Made by a program: the position numbers and the translations under genes
Source of the DNA: Nonomuraea glycinis
GTDB taxonomy: Bacteria > Actinomycetota > Actinomycetes > Streptosporangiales > Streptosporangiaceae
Length of the DNA stretch: 64,000 bases
NCBI RefSeq assembly: GCF_014646515.1
Contig: NZ_BMNK01000020.1
Location: 1 to 64,000, forward strand
Direction: 5' to 3'
Shown: positions 41,537 to 48,990 of the stretch, piece by piece
How the letters are laid out: the number at the start of each line of letters is the position of its first letter
Numbering within the stretch: the first letter of the stretch is position 1
Notes under the pieces: generated by a model
Told to the model about the DNA's origin: nothing
Seen by the model: the letters and a program-made list of their open reading frames with translations, nothing else
Databases searched by the model: none

Positions 41537-41962
41537 GTGTGCCGCATGAGCCGGTCGCGCGCCGGCTGAGCGCATGAGCCGGTCTCGCGCCGGCTGAGCG
41601 GCAGACGCTGCCGGTCGCGCGCCGTGCGTCACCGCCGAGCAGGTCGTGCGCGCGCCGGCAGCCGATAAATCGATGGCGATCTGGGGGACGGGGCGAATAC
41701 GCTCACCGGAGTTCGTCGGATACGTCTCAGGGCTTTCGCGCCCTGGAAGGTGGGGAGTCAATGCCTCGGCCCGCGCCAAGCGCGCCTCGTCGTACCGTGG
41801 TCCGATTCTGTCGCTGACACGCCACCTCTGACCGGCCGTACGGCCGTCGTGCCCAAGCACGCGCCGTACCGCATCCACCCGCGCGCGAGCGTGGGTCGGC
41901 GAGGCCCGCACGGCGCTTCCTTGCTGCTTTTCCCATCACCATTCCGGCAAGGAGTACCCAGG
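41537..41962. other. Gap after the polymerase gene
   Basis: Bases 41544-41624 hold a 28-bp tandem repeat. No confident gene follows. A very short frame starts at ATG 41761 behind GGTGGGGAG and ends at a TGA at 41815-41817 (18 codons, MPRPAPSAPRR at its start); a leader peptide is possible but unsupported. A palindrome GGCCGTACGGCC lies near 41835. The RNHCP start is preceded by AAGGAG. Confidence 0.45.
41544..41624 (+). repeat. 28-bp tandem repeat after the LigD-polymerase gene
   Basis: GCATGAGCCGGTCGCGCGCC starts copies at 41544 and 41572 (period 28), with a partial third copy at 41611-41624. Each unit contains the inverted pair GCCGG/CCGGC, so it can fold into repeated hairpins and may terminate the upstream gene, whose stop is 8 bases away. 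Confidence 0.85.
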
Positions 41963-42325
41963 GTGTCCACCCACAAGACCCGTTCCGCACTGACCAACAC
42001 CTTTCCATGCGTACGCTGCGGCCTGACCGTGGCGGCCGTCGCCGCCGACGGTTCGCGTCGCAACCACTGTCCGAGCTGTCTGCACTCCCTGCACGTTCTC
42101 GACCGCGTCGAGGGCGGGCCGTCGGAGTGCGGGGCGCGGATGGTGCCGATCTCGATCGCGGTACTGCGGACCGGCGACTGGATGATCATCCATCGCTGCA
42201 CCCGCTGCGCGGAGCTGACGTCCAACCCGATCTGCGCGGACGACAACCAGCTCATCCTCATGCGGATGGCCGTACGCCCGCTCGCTCAGCCGCCGTTCCC
42301 GCTCGAAACGTTCGGCGATCTGTGA
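41963..42325 (+). CDS. RNHCP-domain zinc protein, first copy
   Basis: A 120-residue small protein of the RNHCP family, named after the RRNHCPSCLHS motif seen here at about residue 31. Paired cysteines (CVRCGL, CPSCLH, HRCTRCAEL) make a zinc-ribbon-like fold. GTG 41963 is 8 bases after AAGGAG. Its stop overlaps the start of a second RNHCP gene by one base (TGATG). The family is widespread in actinobacteria and has no established function to my knowledge. Confidence 0.85.
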   Translation: MSTHKTRSALTNTFPCVRCGLTVAAVAADGSRRNHCPSCLHSLHVLDRVEGGPSECGARMVPISIAVLRTGDWMIIHRCTRCAELTSNPICADDNQLILMRMAVRPLAQPPFPLETFGDL

Positions 42326-42735
42326 TGGGCGGCCACGGACGAGGGAAATCCGGCGGCCGTAGGCCGCAGCGGCGCAAGGACGTCAGGCACGGTGAGCCTG
42401 GCGACGCGTTCCGCTGCGTCGGCTGCCGGTTGGACGTGCCGGTGTTCGCGCCGGGCACGGCCCACCGCAACCACTGCCCGCACTGCCTGACCAGCCTGCA
42501 CGTCGATCACCGGGTGCCCGGCGACCGGCGGGCGAGCTGCCGGGGCCGGATGGCGGCGCTGAGCGTCTCCGTCCGGCAGGACGGCGAGTGGCTGATCATC
42601 CACCACTGCCAGTCCTGCGACGGGCTCAGCGCCAACCGCATCGCGGGCGACGACAACGCGCTCGCCCTGCTCCGCATCGCGATCAGACCGCTGTCGGACA
42701 GCGCATTGCCGACTAAGGTCCTGCTCGCTCTCTGA
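42325..42735 (+). CDS. RNHCP-domain zinc protein, second copy
   Basis: A 136-residue paralogue with a basic Gly/Arg/Lys leader (GRGKSGGRRPQRRKD) not present in the first copy. The zinc motifs are CVGCRL, HRNHCPHCLTS and HHCQSCDGL. The ATG at 42325 shares a base with the upstream stop and has no ribosome site of its own, so translation is probably coupled. The two products differ enough to suggest a heteromeric pair or subfunctionalisation. The basic tail could contact nucleic acid. This is inference. Confidence 0.85.
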   Translation: MGGHGRGKSGGRRPQRRKDVRHGEPGDAFRCVGCRLDVPVFAPGTAHRNHCPHCLTSLHVDHRVPGDRRASCRGRMAALSVSVRQDGEWLIIHHCQSCDGLSANRIAGDDNALALLRIAIRPLSDSALPTKVLLAL

Positions 42736-42739
42736 GCGC

Positions 42740-42769
42740 CCGTGCCCGGCGACTCGGCGCCGGGCACGG
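42740..42769 (+). terminator. Terminator of the RNHCP pair
   Basis: CCGTGCCCGGCG (42740-42751) and CGCCGGGCACGG (42758-42769) form a perfect 12-base stem with a 6-base loop, 5 bases past the stop. Confidence 0.85.
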
Positions 42770-42821
42770 ATCCCGCCGAAGCCCGTGCCGGCGAACTCGG
42801 TCCCGGCAGAGGTTCGGCAAG

Positions 42822-42851
42822 CCCGTGCCGGCGGTTCGCCGCCGGCACGGG
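42822..42851 (-). terminator. Terminator of the TPR gene
   Basis: CCCGTGCCGGCGG (42822-42834) and CCGCCGGCACGGG (42839-42851) form a perfect 13-base stem around a TTCG tetraloop, 3 bases past the TPR stop. Its sequence echoes the neighbouring hairpin at 42740, so the two may have a common origin. Confidence 0.85.
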
Positions 42852-42854
42852 TGC

Positions 42855-43733
42855 TCACTCGTCGCCGAACTCCAGGTTCAGTGCGCGGCTGAAGTCGGAC
42901 ACCGCCTCCTCGTGCCGGTCCAGCTCCTGGAAGATCTCGCCCCGCACCCGGTAGGCCCAGACGTAGTCCGCGTCCAGCTCGATGGCCCGGTTCAGGTCCT
43001 TCAGCGCCGCCTCGTTGTCGCCCATCTCACTCAGCACCGCGCCCCGGCTGCCCAGCGCGCGATCGTTGTCCGGGTCCAGCTCGACCGCCCGGTTGAGGTC
43101 CTGCAGCGCGTCCTCGTAGCGGTCGATCATGCGGTACGCCTCGCCCCGCCTGCTGTACGCCCGCACATACTCCGGATCGGCCTCCAGCGCGCTGGAGTAG
43201 TCGGCGATGGCCTCGGTGTACAGGCCCATGCGCTGGTAGAGGTCGCCGCGGGCCAGCCAGGAGTAGGACAGGTCCTCGTTCAGGGCGATGATCCCGGCGT
43301 GCAGGTCCAGCGCCTCGTCCAGCCGGTCCAGGTCCACCAGGGCGTCGGCCTTGGCCTCCAGGATCCACAGCGACTCCGGCGACAGGGTCAGCGCGTGCTC
43401 GAAGTCGGCCATCGCCTCCTCCAGGCGGCCGAGCGCGGCGTAGGCCTGGCCGCGTGAGCCGAGGGCGTAGGAGCTGTCCGGCTCCAGTTTGAGCGACTCG
43501 CCGAAGTCGGCGATCGCGGCGTCGTACCTGTCGATGATCCGATGACTCTCCCCGCGCAGCCGCCAAGCTCTGGCGTTGTCCGGTACGAGAGCGATCGACT
43601 CGGTCAAGTCCGCGATCGCCGCGTCATGGCGGCTCAGCGCGATGTACGATTCGGCACGGCTGCGCAGCACGGAGGCACGGGACTGGGCCGCTGCCTCGGG
43701 TAGGTCTCGCTGATCGGTGATCCCCTCGCTCAT
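42855..43733 (-). CDS. Tetratricopeptide repeat protein
   Basis: A 292-residue protein made almost entirely of TPR units, about seven copies of 34 residues with the usual W/L-G-Y-A-F-A-P pattern (for example AWRLRGESHRIIDRYDAAIADF and YALGSRGQAYAALGRLEEAMADF, shown for orientation in parts AWRLRGES and RLEEAMADF). It is acidic and cytoplasmic, with no signal peptide. TPR arrays mediate protein-protein contacts. The partner is unknown. It converges on the RNHCP genes. Confidence 0.85.
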   Translation of the reverse strand: MSEGITDQRDLPEAAAQSRASVLRSRAESYIALSRHDAAIADLTESIALVPDNARAWRLRGESHRIIDRYDAAIADFGESLKLEPDSSYALGSRGQAYAALGRLEEAMADFEHALTLSPESLWILEAKADALVDLDRLDEALDLHAGIIALNEDLSYSWLARGDLYQRMGLYTEAIADYSSALEADPEYVRAYSRRGEAYRMIDRYEDALQDLNRAVELDPDNDRALGSRGAVLSEMGDNEAALKDLNRAIELDADYVWAYRVRGEIFQELDRHEEAVSDFSRALNLEFGDE

Positions 43734-43751
43734 GACGGGAAATCTATCTGA

Positions 43752-45203
43752 CTAAATGCTGATAATGGCTGCCTTTTCCCGCGTGTATTCGAGGACGGCG
43801 TCGTGGCCGTACCCACTGTCCTTGACCCCGCCGAACGGCAGGCCGGGAGGCATCTGGCGGAAGGTGTTCACCCACACCGTGCCGCTCTCCAGATCCCGTA
43901 CGAACCGGTGCGCACGCCCCAGATCGCGCGTCCACACCCCGGCGGCCAGACCGTAGGAGGAGTCGTTGGCGATCGCCAGCGCCTCCTCGTCCTCCTCGAA
44001 CGGGATCGCCACCGCCACCGGCCCGAAGATCTCCTCCTGGCAGACGCGCAGCGAGTTGTCCGTCGCGGTGTAGAGCGTGGGGGAGACCCAGTAACCGCCG
44101 GGCAGGCCCGGCACCACCTCGGCGCCCGTCCTGCCGCCGAAGACCAGCTCGGCGCCCTCCTTCTCGGCGATGTCCAGGTAGGACGTGACGCGCTCGAACT
44201 GCTCGGCCGAGACGATCGGGCCCATCGTGGTCGCCAGGTCCAAGGGGTCGGCCAGCACCAGGTCCCCGGCGATCCGCTCGATCCGGGCCAGCAGGTCGTC
44301 CCAGACGGAGCGGTGGATCAGGATCCGCGAACCGGCCACGCATACCTGGCCCGCGTTCCCGGTGTAGACGGAGTTGACGGTGACGCCTTGGGCGGCGGCA
44401 TCCAGATCGGCATCCGAAAACACGATATTTGGCGATTTGCCGCCTAGTTCGAACGTGAGAGGTTTGAGGGCGTCCGCCGAGGCCCGGGTGATCGCCTGCC
44501 CGGTCGCCGTCGAGCCGGTGAAGCTGACCTTGCCGACGCCGCGATGCCGTACGAGCGCGTCGCCCACCTCCTCGCCCAGCCCGCTGACGATGTTCAGCAC
44601 CCCGGGCGGGAGCACCTCGGCCAGCAGCTCGCCCAGCCGCAGCACCGACGCGCTCGCCTGCTCCGCGGGCTTGACGATCACCGTGTTGCCCGCCGCCAGC
44701 GCGTAGGCGGCCTTGGCGGAGAACGTCGAGATGGGCGAGTTCCACGGAATGACACAGACGGCCACCCCGTACGGCTCCCGCCGCGTCAGGCCGAGCTGGT
44801 TCGGCCCCAGGATCACCGTGTCGCCCTTGACCGCCTCCAGGCACTGGCCCGCCGCCAGCTCCCAGAGGAAGGTCATGCCGGGCAGGTCCTTGTGCAGGGT
44901 GTCGCGCAGGATCCGGCCGTTGTCCCTGGTCTCCAGCCTGGCGAGCTCCTCGGCGTGCGCCGCGAACACCTGAGCCACCTTGCGCAGGAAGCGCGCCCGG
45001 CCCAGCGCGGGCATCGCCGCCCAGCCGGGGAACGCCCGCCGCGCGGCCTCGACGGCGGCCTCGGCGTCGGGCCGCCCGCTCGCCGGCACCCGCGTCCACA
45101 CCTCGCCGGTCGCCGGGTTCACCGAGTCCATCGTCGCGCCGCCGGTCGCGGGGACCAGTTCGCCGCCGATCAGGTTCCGATAGTCTGCCACGTGCCCAAG
45201 CAT
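43752..45203 (-). CDS. NAD(P)-dependent aldehyde dehydrogenase
   Basis: A 483-residue ALDH-superfamily enzyme. The catalytic Glu is in FELGGKSPNIVF, the nucleophile Cys in NAGQVCVAGSR, and the oxyanion Asn in IPWNSP. The conserved C-terminal EEIFGPVAVAI, RDLESGTVWVNTF and GGVKDSGYGHD are all present. The start is uncertain: ATG 45203 lies inside a perfect 14-base palindrome and lacks a clear ribosome site, while GTG 45188 is in frame. It follows the U32-like gene by 25 bases. The substrate aldehyde is not predictable. Confidence 0.85.
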   Translation of the reverse strand: MLGHVADYRNLIGGELVPATGGATMDSVNPATGEVWTRVPASGRPDAEAAVEAARRAFPGWAAMPALGRARFLRKVAQVFAAHAEELARLETRDNGRILRDTLHKDLPGMTFLWELAAGQCLEAVKGDTVILGPNQLGLTRREPYGVAVCVIPWNSPISTFSAKAAYALAAGNTVIVKPAEQASASVLRLGELLAEVLPPGVLNIVSGLGEEVGDALVRHRGVGKVSFTGSTATGQAITRASADALKPLTFELGGKSPNIVFSDADLDAAAQGVTVNSVYTGNAGQVCVAGSRILIHRSVWDDLLARIERIAGDLVLADPLDLATTMGPIVSAEQFERVTSYLDIAEKEGAELVFGGRTGAEVVPGLPGGYWVSPTLYTATDNSLRVCQEEIFGPVAVAIPFEEDEEALAIANDSSYGLAAGVWTRDLGRAHRFVRDLESGTVWVNTFRQMPPGLPFGGVKDSGYGHDAVLEYTREKAAIISI

Positions 45204-45210
45204 ATGCTTG
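45197..45210. promoter_or_regulatory. Palindrome over the aldehyde dehydrogenase start
   Basis: CAAGCATATGCTTG is a perfect 14-base palindrome that includes the proposed ATG start codon and lies between the U32-like gene and the dehydrogenase. It could be a repressor site or a small hairpin controlling translation. Confidence 0.45.
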
Positions 45211-45228
45211 CTTGATTAGCTCGGCCAG

Positions 45229-46158
45229 TCACACCACGGGCACGCCCAGATCGGTGGGACGGCCGGACGGCGGCTCGGTCAGGCCGGGGTCGAGCTGCTC
45301 CATCAGCCGCCGCACCAGCGCCGCCCGGCGTACCCGCTCCCGTCCCAGCTCCTTCGGGATCACGCCCAAATGCCCGCCCGACGGGTAGATGTTCGGCGCG
45401 TTGCGCAGCCCCATCTTCAGGTAGACCGGCGCCGCCGCCCGGACGATCTCCACCGCCTCGTAGAACCGTACGAACCCGCCTTGATCATCCGGAACCTCCA
45501 GATAGAGGTCGATCGGCAGGCTCGTCGCGGCCCGCACCTCCGCGAGCTGCGGCACCGTCAGGTCGGTGCCGACGTTGAGCGTGCTCGCGCCGAGCCGCTC
45601 GAAGACGGCCGCGGTGGGACCGTTGGTGAGCGGCACCAGCACCGAGGTCTTCAGCACCAGGCCCGCCGGCAACGTGCCGTCGGCCTTGAGTCGCCGCAGC
45701 ACCTCCAACGCGCCCAGATCCCCCACGAGCAGGCTGCGGATGCCCAGCTCACAGGCCCGCAGCGCGTCCGCCACGCACGCCGCCACCATGGCGTTCCCGC
45801 GCGCCGCCGCGCCGACGGCCTGCGTCACCTTCGCCTGACCGCCGGTGTCCCACGCGGCACGCGGCCCCAGGAACAGATTGACCTCGATGCCCCGCTCGGC
45901 CCCCAGCTCCGCCATCGCGGAGATCTCCTCGTCCGACAGCATCATCACCCCGCTGCCCTGCGACGTACGGTGCACCGGCACGCCGAGCCGATCCGCCTCC
46001 TCGACCACCGCCGCCAGCACCTCCGGCCCCTCCACACTGGGAATCTCGAAGCGGTACGCCGCTCCGTCGGCGAAGCGCGCCCCGGAGACGGGCGGCGCCT
46101 GCAGCACCGGGTGACCGAGCCGCGCCATGAGCGCGTGCAGATCGGCAAGGCTGGTCAT
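45229..46158 (-). CDS. Peptidase-U32-like / TIM-barrel protein
   Basis: A 309-residue protein that looks like a collapsed TIM barrel of the U32-like collagenase superfamily: VVEEADRLGVPVHRTSQGSGVMM early on, LRACELGIRSLLVGDLGALEVLR in the middle, and LPIDLYLEVPDD then PVYLKMGLRNAPNIYPSGGH at the end (landmarks ELGIRSLLVGDLG and YLKMGLRNAPNIYP). The ATG at 46158 is 8 bases after GAGGAG; the upstream extension is not coding. It heads an operon with the aldehyde dehydrogenase. Its enzymatic function is not established and the family call is moderate. Confidence 0.55.
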   Translation of the reverse strand: MTSLADLHALMARLGHPVLQAPPVSGARFADGAAYRFEIPSVEGPEVLAAVVEEADRLGVPVHRTSQGSGVMMLSDEEISAMAELGAERGIEVNLFLGPRAAWDTGGQAKVTQAVGAAARGNAMVAACVADALRACELGIRSLLVGDLGALEVLRRLKADGTLPAGLVLKTSVLVPLTNGPTAAVFERLGASTLNVGTDLTVPQLAEVRAATSLPIDLYLEVPDDQGGFVRFYEAVEIVRAAAPVYLKMGLRNAPNIYPSGGHLGVIPKELGRERVRRAALVRRLMEQLDPGLTEPPSGRPTDLGVPVV

Positions 46159-46407
46159 CGCGATTCTCCTCGCTGTGCATCCCATCGTGTACGCCCACCG
46201 CCCGCGGCTCGCCGCCGGCCACCACCAGCTTCCTCCATCGACCACCCGAGCAAGACCCCCCGCCCCGTATGACCGAGGATCACCTGGTCACAGGGCCGGA
46301 CACCCTTTCGACCGGCTTTGGGGGCGGGGGCGATCCGGCGCGGTGAGTTCAGCGGCGGGGTGGACGCGGGGCGAGGGCAGGGTGGCGGGCGGTCATAAGA
46401 TCGAGGG

Positions 46408-47112
46408 ATGGAGCTGGTTCCGGGAGTCCACGTCGCCGTCACCGATCGTCATGGAGGCGTCAGCGAGCCGCCCTACGGCACGCGCAACCTCGGCGGGCTC
46501 ACCGGCGACGACCCCGCCGCCGTACGGGCGAACCGGGCGGGCGTGGCGGCGGAGCTCGGCGTGCGGGCCATCGTGTTCATGCGCCAGGTGCACGGCGCCG
46601 AGGTGGCCTATGTGAGCGAGCCTTTCGGAGAGGACGCGCCCCCGGTCGACGGCGTCTACACCACCGAGCCCGGCCTGGCGCTGGCCTCCCTCGGCGCGGA
46701 CTGCCCAGCGGTGCTGGTGGCCGACCCGGTCGCCCGCATGGTCGGCGCCGCCCACTCAGGCCGCCCAGGCACAGAGGCCGGGGTCGCGGCGGCACTGGTC
46801 GCCGCGATGGCCGACAAGGGGGCGGACCCGCACCGGATGGCCGCGCTGATCGGCCCCGGAGCCTGCGGCCGCTGCTACGAGGTCCCCGCCGAGCTACGCG
46901 CCCACGTGGCCGCCAAGATCCCGGAAACCTCCTCCACGACCTCCTGGAACACTCCGGCCCTGGACCTGCGCGCCGGCATCGAGGCCCAACTCCGGGCGGC
47001 GGGCGTACCAGACGTCCGGCACGACGCCCGCTGCACACTGGAATCCGACGAGCTCTACTCCCACCGCCGCCAGTCCCCAGGCCGCTTCGCCGGCCTCATC
47101 TGGCTCACCTGA
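46408..47112 (+). CDS. pgeF: YfiH/PgeF-family multicopper-oxidase-like (laccase domain) protein
   Basis: A 234-residue single-domain protein of the DUF152 family, linked in known members to purine nucleoside phosphorylase activity and to peptidoglycan editing. The motif FMRQVHGAEV carries the first His, LGADCPAVLVADP the conserved Asp-Cys and IGPGACGRCYEV a later Cys. The usual AHAGWRG stretch is altered here to AAHSGRPGTEAG. GAGGG abuts the start ATG at 46408. The gene stands alone. Confidence 0.8.
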   Translation: MELVPGVHVAVTDRHGGVSEPPYGTRNLGGLTGDDPAAVRANRAGVAAELGVRAIVFMRQVHGAEVAYVSEPFGEDAPPVDGVYTTEPGLALASLGADCPAVLVADPVARMVGAAHSGRPGTEAGVAAALVAAMADKGADPHRMAALIGPGACGRCYEVPAELRAHVAAKIPETSSTTSWNTPALDLRAGIEAQLRAAGVPDVRHDARCTLESDELYSHRRQSPGRFAGLIWLT

Positions 47113-47154
47113 CCCAGGCTGAACGGTGGCGGGCGTTGTCACTGTTTCGCCCAT

Positions 47155-47212
47155 ATCTGATCAAGTTATGACATCCGCGACAAATCTTTCGGCAGTTTTT
47201 CGTTGATCAGAT
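47155..47212. promoter_or_regulatory. Spaced inverted repeat upstream of the KAS II gene
   Basis: ATCTGATCAA (47155-47164) and TTGATCAGAT (47203-47212) are perfect inverted copies separated by 38 AT-richer bases. Each half is itself built around the palindrome TGATCA. It lies about 90 bases before the KAS II start in a 186-base gap and looks like a paired operator or a large hairpin. Confidence 0.5.
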
Positions 47213-47298
47213 CCCCTGTCCATGCCGTCCAGCCCTGGGAGCGTGGAGTTGCGCCTTACTGGCGTGGGGTCTGGATGCAGTGACGAAGGGGGACGTCG

Positions 47299-48519
47299 AT
47301 GGCGGGCGGGACGAAGGCGGGGGCCACGGTCACGGGTCTGGGGGCCACCACGCCACTGGGCGGCGACGTGGCCGCCACCTGGGCGGGCATGCTCGCGGGG
47401 CGCTCCGGGGTCGCGATGCTCGAACAGGACTGGGCCGAGGACCTGCCCGTCCGGATCGCCGGCCAGATGCTGGTGGACCCGGCGGAGGTGCTGGGCAGGG
47501 TAGGGGCCAGGCGGCTGGACCGCTTCCAGCAGGCCGCACTCGTCGCCGCCCGGGAGGCGTGGGCCGACGCCGGAGCCCCTGAGGTGGAGCCCGAACGCCT
47601 GGCGGTGGTCATCGGTACGGGCGTCGGCGGCATGCGGACCACGCTCGACCAGGATGATCTTATTGAGGCGTCAGGCCCGCGCCGGGTCTCGCCGTACACC
47701 ATCCCCATGCTGATGCCGAACGGCGCCGCAGGCGTGATCAGCATCGAGTTCGGGGCTCGTGGCGGTGCCCACACGCCGGTGAGCGCCTGTGCCTCCGGGG
47801 CCGAGGCGATCGCCATGGGCCTGGACCTGATCCGCCTTGGCCGCGCCGACGTGGTGATCGCCGGTGGCGCCGAGGCGTGCGTACATCCGCTGGCCCTTGC
47901 CGGGTTCGCCCAGATCAAGGCGCTGTCCACACGTAATGACGCGCCGCAGGAGGCGTCCAGGCCGTTCGACGCCGGGCGGGACGGGTTCGTGCTGGGGGAG
48001 GGGGCCGGGGTGGTGGTGCTGGAGCGCGCCGGGTTCGCCGCGGCTCGTGGCGCTCGGGCCCACGCCACGCTGGCCGGCGCGGGCACCACCTCCGACGCCC
48101 GCCACATCACGGCCGCCGACGTGGATGGGCAGGTCCGCGCGATGCGCCTGGCCCTGGCGGCGGCCGACCTGGGCCCGCTCGACATCGGTCATGTGAACGC
48201 GCACGCCACCTCCACCCCGACCGGCGATGTGACGGAGAGCGCTTCGATCGCCGAGGCGCTGGGCACGCATCCCGCCGTCACCGCGACCAAGTCGATGACC
48301 GGCCACCTGTGCGGTGCCGCGGGAGCGGTCGGCGCGATCGCCGCCATCCTCGCGCTCCGCGACGGCCACATCCCCGCCACCCGCAACCTGGACCGCCTCG
48401 ACCCCCAGATCAAACTCGACATCGTCACCGGAGCCCCGCGCCAGGGCAGGTGGACAGCGGCGATGACCAACGCCTTCGGCTTCGGCGGCCACAACACATC
48501 CCTGACCTTCACCACCTGA
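47299..48519 (+). CDS. Beta-ketoacyl-ACP synthase II
   Basis: A 406-residue FabF-type condensing enzyme that extends acyl-ACP with malonyl-ACP. The active-site Cys is in TPVSACASGAEAIAMG, the two His residues in VNAHATSTPTGD and TGHLCGAAGAVGAIAA, and the Lys in TKSMTGHL. GGAAGGGGG precedes the ATG. No acyl carrier protein, malonyltransferase or other FAS/PKS gene is adjacent, so it is an orphan KAS and may serve a specialised lipid or a partner encoded elsewhere. Confidence 0.88.
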   Translation: MAGGTKAGATVTGLGATTPLGGDVAATWAGMLAGRSGVAMLEQDWAEDLPVRIAGQMLVDPAEVLGRVGARRLDRFQQAALVAAREAWADAGAPEVEPERLAVVIGTGVGGMRTTLDQDDLIEASGPRRVSPYTIPMLMPNGAAGVISIEFGARGGAHTPVSACASGAEAIAMGLDLIRLGRADVVIAGGAEACVHPLALAGFAQIKALSTRNDAPQEASRPFDAGRDGFVLGEGAGVVVLERAGFAAARGARAHATLAGAGTTSDARHITAADVDGQVRAMRLALAAADLGPLDIGHVNAHATSTPTGDVTESASIAEALGTHPAVTATKSMTGHLCGAAGAVGAIAAILALRDGHIPATRNLDRLDPQIKLDIVTGAPRQGRWTAAMTNAFGFGGHNTSLTFTT

Positions 48520-48572
48520 GCCGCCCGGCCGCCACCCGCCCAATCAGCCACCACCCACCGGCCACCCGCCCG

Positions 48573-48602
48573 GCCGCCACCCGAACAGCCGCCACCCGAA
48601 CA
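48573..48602. repeat. 15-bp repeats after the KAS II gene
   Basis: GCCGCCACCCGAACA occurs at 48573-48587 and 48588-48602. Related CCCGGCCGCCACCCG stretches lie at about 48524-48540 and 48566-48582. The whole 98-base gap between the KAS II stop and the next stop on the other strand is low-complexity CCR repeats. Confidence 0.75.
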
Positions 48603-48617
48603 GTCCGGGCCGCCGGC

Positions 48618-48965
48618 TCAGCTGGGCTTGTGGTTGCTGTTGAACACCGCGTTGACCAGCACGATGCCGATCCAGACGGGGATGTACGCGGCGCTGCCGC
48701 CATCGCTGAACAAGGTGATCAAAATTGTGGCGACCGTGCCCAGGGCCAGCGAGACGATCGCCAGCGCGAGCCGCTGACCGTCCCTCATCCGGTCCTGCTT
48801 GGCCATGTCCTTGGCTTGCGGAGCCGCGGCGAGGCGCTCGTCCACCCGCCTGTCGACTTCTTTGCCCATCTTGTCGAGAAACGACTCGACGATGGCGTCC
48901 TCGAAGTCCGGGCCGAGGTCGCGGCGAGCGGACACCGCCGCCTTTAGCTCATCTCCGGTGCTCAT
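48618..48965 (-). CDS. Small membrane protein of unknown function
   Basis: A 115-residue protein. A charged N-terminal helical part (DELKAAVSARRDLGPDFEDAIVESFLDKMGKEVDRRVDERL in outline) is followed by two membrane helices (LALAIVSLALGTVATILITLF and AAYIPVWIGIVLVNAVF). The ATG at 48965 (MSTGDELKAA) is the natural start, although no strong ribosome site is seen. The AT-rich upstream patch CGAGATATATCG is probably promoter. It resembles the many two-helix actinobacterial membrane proteins of unknown role. Confidence 0.65.
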   Translation of the reverse strand: MSTGDELKAAVSARRDLGPDFEDAIVESFLDKMGKEVDRRVDERLAAAPQAKDMAKQDRMRDGQRLALAIVSLALGTVATILITLFSDGGSAAYIPVWIGIVLVNAVFNSNHKPS

Positions 48966-48990
48966 ATGTCGAGATATATCGCTATGCGCG

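Noticed and set aside
41761..41817. 18-codon frame with a good ribosome site before the RNHCP genes
   Set aside because: It lacks a recognisable leader-peptide motif and conservation cannot be tested, so it is mentioned only inside the intergenic entry.
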